The notes under the pieces were generated by a model that saw nothing but the letters and a program-made list of their open reading frames with translations, was not told where the DNA came from and searched no databases. A DNA stretch of 64,000 nucleotides from QZKY01 sp963666295 (GTDB taxonomy: Bacteria; Pseudomonadota; Gammaproteobacteria; Burkholderiales; Burkholderiaceae_D), in assembly GCA_963666295.1 (NCBI GenBank), contig OY762707.1:1054001-1118000 (forward strand), read 5' to 3'. The position numbers were made by a program, and so were the translations under genes. Shown here in pieces: positions 24,847 to 35,085 of the stretch (its first letter is position 1; each line of letters starts with the position of its first letter).

Positions 24847-25806
24847 TCACTCCGGTTTCCAGTTTGTTGTCGGGTTCAAATCCAGCCGTGCCGACTGGAT
24901 GATCTTCAAACATAGCTCTTCATAGCTGATGCCTGCCGCTTTCGCCGCCATCGGCACCAGCGAATGGCCAGTCATGCCCGGCGAGGTATTCAATTCCAGC
25001 AAAAAAGTGCGGCCATCAGACTGTCGCAGCATCAGATCGACACGCGCCCAGCCGCGACAATTCAGTGCCCGATAGCTTTGCAACACCAGATCCTGTATTT
25101 CCGCCGTCAATCCCTGCGGCAAATCGGCCGGACAATGGTATTGAACAGCGTCGCTGAAATACTTGGTCTGGTAGTCGTAATTCGCATCCGGCGCAACGAT
25201 TTCCACCAGTGGCAACGCCACCGGTTCGCCATCTATTTCCAGCACAGCGCAGGTCAGCTCCCGTCCGTCGATAAATTCTTCTGCCAGCACATCAGGATCC
25301 AGACGACTGGCCAGCGCATACGCCTCCGGCAATTGCGCTACGTCCGTTACCTTGGTCAGGCCGATCGTAGAACCTTCATGCGCTGGCTTGACGATCAGTG
25401 GCAAACCCAGTTCCTGACAAACCGCAGCACTGTCCGAAGACGCTGCCAGCTTCCGATACTTCGGGGTCGGCAAGCCAACCGCCTCCCAGATAAGCTTGGT
25501 CGTTGTCTTGTCCATCGCCAGCGCCGACGCCATGACGCCCGAACCTGTGTACGGAATACGCAGTTGCTCCAGCGTGCCCTGCATCGTGCCATCCTCACCG
25601 TAGCGCCCATGCAATGCGATAAAGACGCGGTCAAACTGTGCATTTGCCAACTCTGCCAGACTCCGCTCCGCGGGGTCGAAGGCATGCGCGTCCACCCCGC
25701 GGCTTTGCAGTGCCTGCAATACCCCGCTGCCCGACATGCGCGACACGTCGCGTTCAGCGGAGAAACCACCCATTAATACGCCAACTTTTCCCAATTTCTG
25801 AATCAT
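24847..25806 (-). CDS. ddl: D-alanine--D-alanine ligase
   Basis: A 319-residue ATP-grasp enzyme that makes D-Ala-D-Ala for peptidoglycan. It begins MIQKLGKVGVLMGGFSAERDVS; HGRYGEDGTMQG, the EGSTIGLTKV loop, and LELNTSPGMTGHS for metal and product binding are all visible. The start is ATG 25806, 8 bp after the murC stop; a frame open to 25905 runs into murC. Its place between murC and ftsQ is the ddlB position of the cluster. Confidence 0.96.
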   Translation of the reverse strand: MIQKLGKVGVLMGGFSAERDVSRMSGSGVLQALQSRGVDAHAFDPAERSLAELANAQFDRVFIALHGRYGEDGTMQGTLEQLRIPYTGSGVMASALAMDKTTTKLIWEAVGLPTPKYRKLAASSDSAAVCQELGLPLIVKPAHEGSTIGLTKVTDVAQLPEAYALASRLDPDVLAEEFIDGRELTCAVLEIDGEPVALPLVEIVAPDANYDYQTKYFSDAVQYHCPADLPQGLTAEIQDLVLQSYRALNCRGWARVDLMLRQSDGRTFLLELNTSPGMTGHSLVPMAAKAAGISYEELCLKIIQSARLDLNPTTNWKPE

Positions 25807-25813
25807 CCCGTTT

Positions 25814-27232
25814 TCACTCACGCTTCTTGCTTCCTGTGAACCCCACCAGTCTGGGTGGCACGCTACTGATTGACCCTGCACCCATCGTGAGAACGACATC
25901 ACCATCGCTCACGACATTCAGAATCGCTTCCGGCATGTCGGCGATATCCTCGACAAAAACCGGATCAACCTTGCCGGCCACGCGCACCGCGCGCACCAGT
26001 GCGCGGCCATCAGCCGCCACAATCGGCTGCTCACCGGCGGCATGCACTTCCGCCAGCAGCACAACATCTGCCGTGGAAAGGACGCGCACAAAATCTTCGA
26101 ACAGGTCGCGCGTGCGCGAATAGCGGTGCGGTTGCAACGCAAGTACCAACCGTCTGCCTGGAAAGGCACCGCGTGCCGCAGCAATGGTTGCTGCCGCCTC
26201 TGCCGGGTGATGGCCGTAGTCATCCACCAGTGCGAACCTTCCTTTTTCTTCGCCACTCTCGTCGAACAGCGGCAACTCGCCGTAGCGCGTAAAACGCCGC
26301 CCGACACCACGAAACTCATTCAGGGCCTTTTGCGTATCCTCGTCATCAATGCCCAGTTCACGCGCAATCGCAATCGCGGCGCACGCATTCTGCACGTTAT
26401 GCATGCCGGGCTGATTCAGGCTAAATTCCATCAATGGATAGTTTTTCTGCTGGACGGTAAATCTCATCCGCATCCCGTCGGCGCGCGCATCCAAAGCGCG
26501 CACCTCCGCCTGCTCGTGGAAGCCGTAGGTCGTAATCGGCTTGGAAATCGTTGGTATGATCTCGCGCACGTTGGCATCGTCCAGACACAGCATCACGCGT
26601 CCGTAAAACGGAACGCGCCGAGTAAATTCGACGAAAGCCATTTTCAGCTTGGCAAAATCATGGTCGTAGGTGTCCATGTGATCGGCATCAATATTCGTGA
26701 TCACCTCGATAATCGGATACAGATTCAGGAAGGACGCATCAGACTCATCCGCTTCCGCCACAATGAATTCGCCTGCGCCCAATTTGGCATTCGCACCCGC
26801 ACTATTCAGTCGCCCGCCAATCACAAAGGTCGGATCGTAGCCCCCCTCGGCCAGAATGCTGGCGACCAGACTGGTGGTTGTCGTTTTACCGTGCGTTCCT
26901 GCGATCGCAATACCGCGCCTCAGCCGCATCAGTTCGGCCAGCATCACCGCGCGCGGCACTACGGGAATCTTTTGTTCCCGCGCTGCCAGCACTTCGGGAT
27001 TGTCGTCCTGGACCGCCGTGGACGTCACCACCGCATCTGCCCCTTTAACATTGGATGCATCATGGCCCAGCCACACTTGAGCACCCAGCTCGCTCAAGCG
27101 CCGCGTCGCCAGATTGCTGGCAATATCGGAGCCGGTCACGGTATAGCCAAGGTTCAGCATCACCTCGGCAATGCCGCTCATCCCACTGCCGCCAATCCCG
27201 ACAAAATGTATGTTTTTGACTCTGTGTTTCAT
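25814..27232 (-). CDS. murC: UDP-N-acetylmuramate--L-alanine ligase
   Basis: A 472-residue Mur ligase that adds L-Ala to UDP-MurNAc in the cytoplasm. The N-terminal nucleotide-binding segment is HFVGIGGSGMSGIAEV, the P-loop IAGTHGKTTTTSL sits near residue 112, and DDYGHHPAE marks the C-terminal domain. The length is standard. It starts 9 bp after the murG stop in the minus-strand operon and is followed 8 bp later by ddl. Confidence 0.97.
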   Translation of the reverse strand: MKHRVKNIHFVGIGGSGMSGIAEVMLNLGYTVTGSDIASNLATRRLSELGAQVWLGHDASNVKGADAVVTSTAVQDDNPEVLAAREQKIPVVPRAVMLAELMRLRRGIAIAGTHGKTTTTSLVASILAEGGYDPTFVIGGRLNSAGANAKLGAGEFIVAEADESDASFLNLYPIIEVITNIDADHMDTYDHDFAKLKMAFVEFTRRVPFYGRVMLCLDDANVREIIPTISKPITTYGFHEQAEVRALDARADGMRMRFTVQQKNYPLMEFSLNQPGMHNVQNACAAIAIARELGIDDEDTQKALNEFRGVGRRFTRYGELPLFDESGEEKGRFALVDDYGHHPAEAAATIAAARGAFPGRRLVLALQPHRYSRTRDLFEDFVRVLSTADVVLLAEVHAAGEQPIVAADGRALVRAVRVAGKVDPVFVEDIADMPEAILNVVSDGDVVLTMGAGSISSVPPRLVGFTGSKKRE

Positions 27233-27241
27233 AATCCCTGC

Positions 27242-28321
27242 TCATCCCGCCATGCTGGCTGCCCGCTCCAGCACATTTGCAATGCTTTCATTGGCATCAC
27301 GCTTGCCCAGCGCCCATGCCGCCTGCGCCATTTCAAGGCACTTTTCACGCGTCATTGTTTGCAACAGCGCCGCCAGTTGCGGCGCACTCATTTCTGCCTG
27401 CGGCAAATGAATGGCGGCCTGGTGGCGCGCCATCAGGCGCGCGTTTTCACGCTGATGCGCGGTACTCGACACCACCAACGGCACCAGAATGCTCGCCACG
27501 CCTGCTGCTGCCAGCTCTGAAACCGTGATCGCACCCGCGCGACAGATAACCAGATCCGCTTGTGCGTAGCGCTCGGCCATGTCATCAATAAAATCCAGTA
27601 CTTCCGCTTCTACCTGCGCCTCTGCGTACGCCTGTTTCAGTCCGTCGATATGCTGTTTGCCGGACTGGTGCACAACAACCGGGCGCGCATCGCTTTCCAG
27701 CATCGCCAAAGCCTGGGGCAAAGTGTCATTCAGCACTTTCGCGCCCAGACTGCCGCCCACAACCAGCACCCGCAGCGGCCCCGAACGCCCGGTGAATCGC
27801 GCCTGCGGTTTTGCCAACGTACGAATTTCCTCGCGCACCGGATTGCCAGTCACCAGCGCCTTCCCCGCCACCTTGCCAAAATCCGCTTCAAACCCGAACA
27901 GCACTTTTTGGGCAGCCGATGCCAGCAACTTGTTGGACAGCAACAGCGCCGCATCCGCATTCACCAGCACCAGCGGGATGCCGCGTACGCCCGCCATAAA
28001 TCCGCCCGGTACAGTCACATACCCGCCCATGCCAAGCACGACATCCGGCTTGCGCCGCCGAAGTATGCCAAAGCAAGCCAAAAAACTACCCAGCAACTGA
28101 AAACCGCCGCGCAACATATGCCCCACGCCCCGACCGCGCATGCCGGCAAAATGAATCGTGTCCATTTCTATGCCTTGCGCTGGCACGATGCCACCTTCCA
28201 TGCCATGTTGCGTCCCCAGCCAGGTCACATGCCAGCCACGTGCCTGCATCGTCTGCGCGATGGCCAACCCAGGGAAAATATGCCCGCCGGTACCCGCTGC
28301 CATGATCATCAGCCGCTTCAT
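27242..28321 (-). CDS. murG: N-acetylglucosaminyltransferase MurG (lipid II synthesis)
   Basis: A 359-residue GT28 enzyme that converts lipid I to lipid II at the inner membrane face. N-terminal glycine-rich loop MAAGTGGHIFPGLA; second loop VVGGSLGAKVLND; and the UDP-GlcNAc motif ICRAGAITVSELAAAG. Start ATG 28321 overlaps the ftsW stop (ATGA). Order ftsW-murG-murC is canonical. Confidence 0.97.
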   Translation of the reverse strand: MKRLMIMAAGTGGHIFPGLAIAQTMQARGWHVTWLGTQHGMEGGIVPAQGIEMDTIHFAGMRGRGVGHMLRGGFQLLGSFLACFGILRRRKPDVVLGMGGYVTVPGGFMAGVRGIPLVLVNADAALLLSNKLLASAAQKVLFGFEADFGKVAGKALVTGNPVREEIRTLAKPQARFTGRSGPLRVLVVGGSLGAKVLNDTLPQALAMLESDARPVVVHQSGKQHIDGLKQAYAEAQVEAEVLDFIDDMAERYAQADLVICRAGAITVSELAAAGVASILVPLVVSSTAHQRENARLMARHQAAIHLPQAEMSAPQLAALLQTMTREKCLEMAQAAWALGKRDANESIANVLERAASMAG

Positions 28322-29529
28322 GACTCACCTCTCAAAAGGAGCGCCTTGTTCTCGTAATCGATGCGCAACAACACCGCCATCGCAATACAATTCATCAGGA
28401 TGCCGGATCCACCGTAACTCATCAGCGGCAACGTCAACCCTTTGGTTGGCAACAGGCCCACGTTCACACCAATGTTGATAAAGGATTGCATCCCGATCCA
28501 GATGCCGATGCCTTGCGCCACCAGGCCAGAAAACGTTCGCTCCAGCACCAGCGCCTGACGGCCAATATCAAACGCGCGCTTGACCAGCCAGAAAAACAGC
28601 AGCACCACAACCAATGCCCCCACCAGGCCCAACTCTTCACCAATCACGGCCATCAGAAAATCGGTATGCGGCTCTGGCAGATAATGCAGCTTTTCGACAC
28701 TCCCACCCAACCCGACGCCCAGCAACTCGCCGCGTCCGAAGGCGATGAGTGAATGTGTCAGCTGATAGGCCTTGCCCATCGCATTTGCCTTATCCCACGG
28801 ATCGAGATAAGCCGTCAGGCGCTGCAAGCGCCAGGGAGATAAAACGATTGCCGCGCCAAAAATGCCCATCAGGGAAATGCAAATACCGCCGAACCAGACC
28901 ATGCCAATTCCACCCAGAAACAGAATGCCCATTGCGATGCTGACAATCACCACCAGCGCGCCCAGATCCGGCTGCCGCAACAGCAACACACCCACAATGC
29001 CAAGCGCCGCCACCATGGGGCCCATGCCCTTGACCAAACGATGAATGACATCCTGTTTGCGCGCCGCGTAACTCGCGGCATAAAACACCATGAGCATCTT
29101 CATGATTTCTGAAGGCTGAAGATTGCAAACCTTGAGCGGCAACCAGCGCCGCGCGCCATTGACGCTTTTACCAATTCCTGGAACCAGCACCAGCACCAGC
29201 AACACGATGCCGATCACAAACAGCCACGGTGCCCAGCGCTCCCACACCCGCATCGGCGTGCAAAACACGGCGCCTCCGGCAGCTAACCCGCCAAGGATGA
29301 AGATGATTTGTCGCATCAAAAAATGCGTGTGCTTGTAGGTAGCGTATTTACTCGATTCCGGCAGCGCAATGGAGGCGGAATACACCATGATCATGCCAAG
29401 CATCAGCAGCGACATCACGACCCACAGCAGGGGTTTGTCGAAGGTCACCACGCGCGGGCGCGCGGGCGCTACTCTGGGAGAAGCAGGGCTTGTCTTGCCC
29501 GGCCTGAAAAGGCGTTGCGCGATCGTCAT
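28318..29529 (-). CDS. ftsW: Peptidoglycan polymerase FtsW (SEDS family)
   Basis: A 403-residue polytopic membrane protein that polymerises lipid II at the septum with FtsI. About ten membrane segments; typical motifs GARRWLPL, QPSEIMK and the terminal LPLMSYGGSGIL. The start is ATG 29529, within the murD stop (ATGA overlap); upstream frame to 29628 runs back into murD. The first 45 residues are a basic cytoplasmic tail. Confidence 0.96.
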   Translation of the reverse strand: MTIAQRLFRPGKTSPASPRVAPARPRVVTFDKPLLWVVMSLLMLGMIMVYSASIALPESSKYATYKHTHFLMRQIIFILGGLAAGGAVFCTPMRVWERWAPWLFVIGIVLLVLVLVPGIGKSVNGARRWLPLKVCNLQPSEIMKMLMVFYAASYAARKQDVIHRLVKGMGPMVAALGIVGVLLLRQPDLGALVVIVSIAMGILFLGGIGMVWFGGICISLMGIFGAAIVLSPWRLQRLTAYLDPWDKANAMGKAYQLTHSLIAFGRGELLGVGLGGSVEKLHYLPEPHTDFLMAVIGEELGLVGALVVVLLFFWLVKRAFDIGRQALVLERTFSGLVAQGIGIWIGMQSFINIGVNVGLLPTKGLTLPLMSYGGSGILMNCIAMAVLLRIDYENKALLLRGES

Positions 29530-31016
29530 GACACCACCTCCCCACGCTCTGCCGCGACATCCTGCACCGCGTCCTTGAAAACTTGCGCGCGATGCACGTA
29601 ATTCACAAACATGTCCATGCTGGCACAAGCCGGAGAAAGCAGCACAATATCGCCTTCATGCGCAGCGGCGGCTCCGAGCTGCACGGCCTGTTCCAGAGAA
29701 TCGCAAGTCACCAGTTCCGCACCCGTGTCTTTCAGCGCCATGCGGATCGTGTCGGCGTCCTGACCGATCAACAAAACCGTATGCACATGATCGGCAACTG
29801 GCTTCGCCAACGGACTGAAATCCTGCCCTTTGCCATCCCCGCCTGCAATCAGCACTTGACGTCGGTGCTTGCCGTTACCCAACCCCTCCAGCGCCGCCAC
29901 CGTTGCACCCACATTGGTACCTTTGCTGTCATCGACATATTCCACGCCGCCAACACGGGCGATGACTTCTACACGATGCGATTCGCCACGATATTCACGC
30001 AGCGCATACAGCAGCGGCGCAAACGGCAGCCCGATGGCGCGACACAAAGCCAACGCCGCGAGCGCATTACTGGCGTTATGCCGCCCACGCACTTTAAGCG
30101 CATCAGCAGGCATCAACTTGTCCAGCCGCACAGGCCCTTCCTCGACCGCGTTTTTCCTGCGGCGCACCTGGCGTTCCGCCTCTGCGGCCACCGCCACACA
30201 CAACCACGTCATGTCGCGCTCTTCCTGCAAACCGAAATGGCCGACCCGTTGCGGTTCATCCAGCCCGAAACTCACCGTCGGTGCATCCTTGACCGCCATC
30301 TGCATCACGCGTTCATCGTCACGGTTCAGCACGCGCACGGTACGCGTACCGAAAATGCGCGCCTTGTCGGCGGCGTAGGCATCCATGTCGCCATGCCAGT
30401 CGAGATGGTCCTGCGTCACATTCAGCACCGTGGCTGCATCCGCTTCCAGACTGTAGGTGCTATGCAACTGGAAACTGGACAATTCCAGCACCCAGACTTC
30501 CGGCAGTGCGTCCTGTTTCATCGCCTTTCTGAGCACATCCAGCGCGGCCGGACTGATATTGCCCGCCACCTGCACCGACAAACCCGCGCGTTCGCACAAC
30601 ATGCCGGTCATGCGCGTCACGGTGGTCTTGCCATTGGTGCCGGTAATCGCGATCACCTTGGGCGCATAATCGCGCGTTTCGCGCAGCGCCGCCAATGCCT
30701 GTGCAAACAGTTCAATTTCGCCCCAGACCGGGATATTGCTTGCTTTTGCTGCTGGCAGAATGCCTGCCAATTCCTGTGTCGGCATCAAGCCGGGGCTAAC
30801 CGCCACAAAATCCATGTCATCCAGCAAAGATGCGGAAAATTTTCCGCTGACAAACTCGGCAGCGGTCACCGTTTCGCGCAGCTTTTCCAGCCGTGCTGGG
30901 GCTTCGCGCGTATCGGCTACACGCACGCGCGCGCCGCAATGGGCGAGCCATTGCGCCATCGCAAGACCGGATTCACCCAGCCCCAGTACCAATGCGTGTT
31001 TGCCGTCGTAATTCAT
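29526..31016 (-). CDS. murD: UDP-N-acetylmuramoyl-L-alanine--D-glutamate ligase
   Basis: A 496-residue Mur ligase adding D-Glu. N-terminal HALVLGLGESGLAMAQWL, P-loop ITGTNGKTTVTRM, and C-terminal DDSKGTNVGATVAAL and IAGGDGKGQDF. It is longer than the E. coli enzyme by some 55 residues, with an extra charged insert around 270-300 (AEAERQVRRRKNAVEEG), as often in Burkholderiales. It begins one base after the mraY stop. Confidence 0.96.
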   Translation of the reverse strand: MNYDGKHALVLGLGESGLAMAQWLAHCGARVRVADTREAPARLEKLRETVTAAEFVSGKFSASLLDDMDFVAVSPGLMPTQELAGILPAAKASNIPVWGEIELFAQALAALRETRDYAPKVIAITGTNGKTTVTRMTGMLCERAGLSVQVAGNISPAALDVLRKAMKQDALPEVWVLELSSFQLHSTYSLEADAATVLNVTQDHLDWHGDMDAYAADKARIFGTRTVRVLNRDDERVMQMAVKDAPTVSFGLDEPQRVGHFGLQEERDMTWLCVAVAAEAERQVRRRKNAVEEGPVRLDKLMPADALKVRGRHNASNALAALALCRAIGLPFAPLLYALREYRGESHRVEVIARVGGVEYVDDSKGTNVGATVAALEGLGNGKHRRQVLIAGGDGKGQDFSPLAKPVADHVHTVLLIGQDADTIRMALKDTGAELVTCDSLEQAVQLGAAAAHEGDIVLLSPACASMDMFVNYVHRAQVFKDAVQDVAAERGEVVS

Positions 31017-31017
31017 T

Positions 31018-32187
31018 TCAACGCAACTTCAACGTGGATAAGCCAAACAAAACCAGCATGATCGTGATAATCCAGAAGCGCACGACCACCTGGGTCTCTT
31101 TCCAGCCTTTTTGCTCAAAATGGTGATGCAGGGGCGCCATGCGCAAAATGCGCCGCCCTTCGCCATATTTCCTTTTCGTGTACTTGAAGTAAGAAACCTG
31201 GATCATCACGGACAAAGTTTCCACGACAAAAATGCCGCCCATGATGAACAGCACGATTTCCTGCCGCGCAATCACCGCAACCGTCCCGAGCGCCCCTCCC
31301 AGGGCCAGCGCACCGACATCGCCCATGAAAACTTGCGCCGGGTGCGCATTAAACCAGAGGAAGGCCAACCCCGCCCCGCCCAGGGCACCACAGAAAACCA
31401 GCAATTCTCCCGCCCCGGGAATGAGCGGAATAAACAGGTAGCGCGCGTATGTAGCATGGCCAGTCAAATAGGCAATAATTCCCAATGCCGCACCCACCAA
31501 CACCGTGGGCATGATCGCCAGCCCATCCAGTCCGTCGGTCAGGTTCACCGCATTGCTGGTGCCGACGATCACGAAATACGTCAGCACCATGAAACCCCAG
31601 ATACCAAGCGGAATCGAAAAGTTCTTGAAAAACGGCACGATCAAATCCGTCCGCGAAGATATGTCCATGCTGAAGCCGGACTGTATCCATTTGACGAAGA
31701 GCGGCCAGACCTGATCGTTACTCGGTGCCGCCACGCAAAATGCCAGATAAATAGAGGCGGCCACGCCGATCAGCGACTGCCAGAAATATTTTTCCCGCGA
31801 GCGCATGCCATTCGGGTCCTTGTTCACGACCTTGCGATAATCGTCCACCCAGCCAATCGCGCCATAGCCCAGTGTCACGACCAGCACCGCCCAGACAAAG
31901 CGGTTCGACAAGTCCGCCCACAGCAAGGTCGAAATGCCAATGGCCACCAGTATCAGCACGCCGCCCATGGTCGGCGTGCCGGATTTGACCAGATGGGTTT
32001 GCGGGCCATCGGTGCGCACCGCCTGCCCGACCTTCATGCGCGTCAACCAGCGGATCACGACTGGTCCGGCAGCAAGACCGATTCCCATCGCCGTAATCGT
32101 CGCGAAAATCGCGCGAAACGTAATGAAATTGAACAGGCGCAGTACCCCGAGATCCTGTTTGAAGAATTGCGCCAACCATAGCAGCAT
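31018..32187 (-). CDS. mraY: Phospho-N-acetylmuramoyl-pentapeptide transferase
   Basis: A 389-residue integral membrane enzyme that makes lipid I from undecaprenyl phosphate and UDP-MurNAc-pentapeptide. About ten membrane helices; family motifs TPTMGG near residue 71, NLTDGLDGLA, and the APLHHHFE segment near the C-terminus. ATG 32187 lies one base after the murF stop, and murD begins one base after its own stop. Confidence 0.97.
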   Translation of the reverse strand: MLLWLAQFFKQDLGVLRLFNFITFRAIFATITAMGIGLAAGPVVIRWLTRMKVGQAVRTDGPQTHLVKSGTPTMGGVLILVAIGISTLLWADLSNRFVWAVLVVTLGYGAIGWVDDYRKVVNKDPNGMRSREKYFWQSLIGVAASIYLAFCVAAPSNDQVWPLFVKWIQSGFSMDISSRTDLIVPFFKNFSIPLGIWGFMVLTYFVIVGTSNAVNLTDGLDGLAIMPTVLVGAALGIIAYLTGHATYARYLFIPLIPGAGELLVFCGALGGAGLAFLWFNAHPAQVFMGDVGALALGGALGTVAVIARQEIVLFIMGGIFVVETLSVMIQVSYFKYTKRKYGEGRRILRMAPLHHHFEQKGWKETQVVVRFWIITIMLVLFGLSTLKLR

Positions 32188-32188
32188 G

Positions 32189-33565
32189 TCAGTGGACCTC
32201 CCTTGTTACTTCGTCCACCAACTGGCGAACCACACGCTCCATCTGCATGAAGCGTGAACCTTTGATTAAAACCGTTGCATTCGGCCGCGCCTGCTCATCA
32301 AGTGCTGCCATCAGATCATCAAAATGCGAAAAATGCTGGCCATTTGTGCCAAATGCGGCCGCAGAATAACAGGCTAGCTCACCCAGCGTCAGCAAGGCAT
32401 CCACGCCCTGCGCATTGGCATACCTACCGACTTCTTCATGATAAGCACGCCCCTGCTGACCCACTTCGCCCATGTCGCCCAACACCAGAATGTGCGGTGC
32501 CTGCGCCTTTGCCAGCACATCAATCGCTGCCCGGACGGAATCGGGGTTGGCATTATAGGTGTCATCAATCACGACGGCACCGTTTTTTGCGCGCTTTCGC
32601 TGCATGCGGCCACTAACTGGCGCAAACGCTTGCAAGCCCTGCGCGATGATTTCCACACTGATCCCAATCGCATGACAACAGGCTGCGGCGGCTAAGGCAT
32701 TGCGTACATTGTGCACCCCGGCTGCCGAAAGCTTGACGGCGTGCGACTGGTCGCCGATTTGCATATCCAGCGCACTACCGAAATCCGTTAACTCAAACCG
32801 GCACGTTACCGTCGCATCCGCACTCAACCCGAAGGTCACAATCTCGCATTGGCCATGTATGCTGGCCAGTTCTCGCCAGACTGGCGCATGCTCGTCATCG
32901 GTCGGAAAAACGGCCACCCCATTTTTTGACAGGGCGGTAATGACGGCACCATTTTCTTTGGCGACGCGCTCCACGCTGTGCATGAATTCCTGATGCTCGC
33001 GCTGCGCATTGTTGACCAGCGCCACCGTAGGCTGCGCCATCGCGGCCAGTTGCGCAATTTCTCCTTCGTGATTCATGCCCAACTCAACGACGGCCGCACG
33101 ATGCGCTGCATCCAGTTGCAGCAAGGTCAGCGGCACGCCGATTTCATTGTTCAAATTGCCTTGCGTCGCCCAGAACCCTTTTGCGCCATATGCTGCACTC
33201 ATTACGGCGGCAATCATTTCCTTGACCGTTGTTTTGCCGTTGCTGCCGGTCACCGCGATCAACGGCAAAGAAAATTGCTGCCGCCATTTTGTTGCGATCT
33301 CCCCTAGCGCCTTGCGTGTATCCGGCACCAACAGCGCAGGAATATCCAGCCCTTCTGGCATGCGCTCCACCAGCACCGCTGCCGCGCCTTTCTGAAGCAC
33401 AGCAGGCAGAAAATTGTGTGCATCGAACCGCTCACCGCGCAAGGCAATAAACAAATTACCTGATTCTACCTGGCGACTATCGGTGCTGATTCCGGAAAAC
33501 GCGCCATCGCGCAGTAGCCGCGAATCCGCAGCCCAGACACTCAACTTTGACAAGGTACTTTTCAT
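32189..33565 (-). CDS. murF: UDP-MurNAc-tripeptide--D-Ala-D-Ala ligase
   Basis: A 458-residue Mur ligase that completes the UDP-MurNAc-pentapeptide. It has a short MurE/F-type N-terminal domain (ISTDSRQVESGNLFIALRGE), the P-loop VTGSNGKTTVKEM, NEIGVPLTLL, and DDTYNANPDS typical of MurF. It overlaps murE by 4 bp (ATGA) and leads directly into mraY. Confidence 0.97.
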   Translation of the reverse strand: MKSTLSKLSVWAADSRLLRDGAFSGISTDSRQVESGNLFIALRGERFDAHNFLPAVLQKGAAAVLVERMPEGLDIPALLVPDTRKALGEIATKWRQQFSLPLIAVTGSNGKTTVKEMIAAVMSAAYGAKGFWATQGNLNNEIGVPLTLLQLDAAHRAAVVELGMNHEGEIAQLAAMAQPTVALVNNAQREHQEFMHSVERVAKENGAVITALSKNGVAVFPTDDEHAPVWRELASIHGQCEIVTFGLSADATVTCRFELTDFGSALDMQIGDQSHAVKLSAAGVHNVRNALAAAACCHAIGISVEIIAQGLQAFAPVSGRMQRKRAKNGAVVIDDTYNANPDSVRAAIDVLAKAQAPHILVLGDMGEVGQQGRAYHEEVGRYANAQGVDALLTLGELACYSAAAFGTNGQHFSHFDDLMAALDEQARPNATVLIKGSRFMQMERVVRQLVDEVTREVH

Positions 33566-35085
33566 GTGTCCTCCTTGCCCATTGTGACGCGTGACGCCAA
33601 GGCCAGCGAGGCGTGTTCGGCGTCGGCAAACGGATATTTCTTGCCGCCGATTTCCTGGAAGTTTTCGCTACCCTTGCCGGCAAACAGGATGACATCGCCT
33701 TTCTTCGCCTGTTTGACGACACTCAAAATAGCCGACGCACGGTCAACCACCGTTTCTGCCGGACGCGCCATCCCGCTCAAAATCTGATCTATGATTTGTT
33801 GCGGCTCTTCGTGGCGCGGATTGTCACTGGTCACGACCACATGGTCCGCCGCTTCCTCGGCGGCCTTGCCCATTTGCGGACGCTTGCCCTGATCGCGCTC
33901 ACCGCCACAACCGAATACGCACCAGAGTTCCCCCTGGCGCAGTTTTGCCAGTGGTCGCAGTGCTGCCAGCGCCTGCGCCAATGCATCCGGCGTGTGGGCA
34001 TAATCGACGACCACCATCGGGGCATCCTTTCCGCCCAAACGCTGCATCCGCCCTGCAACCGGCTCAAGCTTCTGGATGGCTCTGATCGCGTTTTCCCATG
34101 CCACCCCGCGCGCCATCAGTACCGAAAGCACACCCAACACATTGCTCACGTTGAAAGCCCCAACCAACCGGACTTTCAGTCGCGCCGAACCAAGCGGCGA
34201 ATCCACCTGAAACTCGGTTCCTGAAGGACGGGAGCGTATGTCGCTGGCGCGCAAAATCGGAACGCCTTCCAGCACCGCATCGCCAATCGAGTAGCCGATC
34301 ACAGACAACCGTTCTTTATGCGCCTGCGCCAGTTCCATTCCCATTGAATCGTCCAGATTGAAAACCGCATGCTTCAAGCCCGGCCAGTCAAAAAGGGATT
34401 GCTTGGCGGTTGCATATGCCGCCATGTTTTCATGGTAGTCCAGATGGTCACGTGTAAAGTTGGTAAACAACGCCACATCAACGTGCATGCCATTCATGCG
34501 CCCCTGTGCGAGACCAATTGAAGAGGCTTCAATAGTCAGCGCATCCACTTTTTGTTCATTGAGTGCAGCCAGCTGGCGCTGCAGAAAAACCGCGTCCGGT
34601 GTTGTATAGCCGGTTGCTTTTGACTCGCCACTCTGTCCATCCTTGAATACGCTAATGCCGGTCGTGCCGATTGCCGCCACTCGCTGATCCTGGCGCGACA
34701 AGGCGCTGGCTATCCATTGACTGCAAGACGTCTTCCCATTCGTACCGGTAATAGCGACCGTATAAAGATTCCTGTCTGGTTGCTTGTAATACGCTGCAGA
34801 AATGAAGCCGGCCTGCGCCTTCAAATCGGGCACCGGCAAATGCGGCACGTTCCAGTTGTCATTCCAGACGAAATTCGCCGCTTCGTACACAACGGCCCTG
34901 GCACCCTTTTCAATCGCCTGCGCGATGTAGTGCCGTCCGTCTGCTGCATCCCCAGGGTAGGCGAAAAAGAGGCTATCGCGCCCCGGCATCTTGCCGACTT
35001 CACGCGAATCGGAAAACAGCACCCCGTCCGGCGCAATCGCTTGCAGCCAGTTAACAATTCGGCTCAAGTCAGGGGTCGGCTTCAT
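33562..35085 (-). CDS. murE: UDP-MurNAc-L-Ala-D-Glu--meso-diaminopimelate ligase
   Basis: A 507-residue Mur ligase. P-loop ITGTNGKTSCSQW, the segment DYAHTPDAL, and the substrate motif DNPR (VTSDNPRHEEP), which in this family selects meso-diaminopimelate rather than lysine. This agrees with a Gram-negative wall. The start ATG overlaps the ftsI stop by 4 bp. Confidence 0.97.
   Translation of the reverse strand: MKPTPDLSRIVNWLQAIAPDGVLFSDSREVGKMPGRDSLFFAYPGDAADGRHYIAQAIEKGARAVVYEAANFVWNDNWNVPHLPVPDLKAQAGFISAAYYKQPDRNLYTVAITGTNGKTSCSQWIASALSRQDQRVAAIGTTGISVFKDGQSGESKATGYTTPDAVFLQRQLAALNEQKVDALTIEASSIGLAQGRMNGMHVDVALFTNFTRDHLDYHENMAAYATAKQSLFDWPGLKHAVFNLDDSMGMELAQAHKERLSVIGYSIGDAVLEGVPILRASDIRSRPSGTEFQVDSPLGSARLKVRLVGAFNVSNVLGVLSVLMARGVAWENAIRAIQKLEPVAGRMQRLGGKDAPMVVVDYAHTPDALAQALAALRPLAKLRQGELWCVFGCGGERDQGKRPQMGKAAEEAADHVVVTSDNPRHEEPQQIIDQILSGMARPAETVVDRASAILSVVKQAKKGDVILFAGKGSENFQEIGGKKYPFADAEHASLALASRVTMGKEDT

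Noticed and set aside
26042..27520. 492-codon open frame on the plus strand across murC and murG
   Set aside because: Antisense shadow of two clear Mur genes; its translation is rich in His, Arg and Gln without any domain.
29583..31061. 492-codon plus-strand frame across murD
   Set aside because: Antisense shadow of murD, composition typical of reverse-strand frames in coding DNA.
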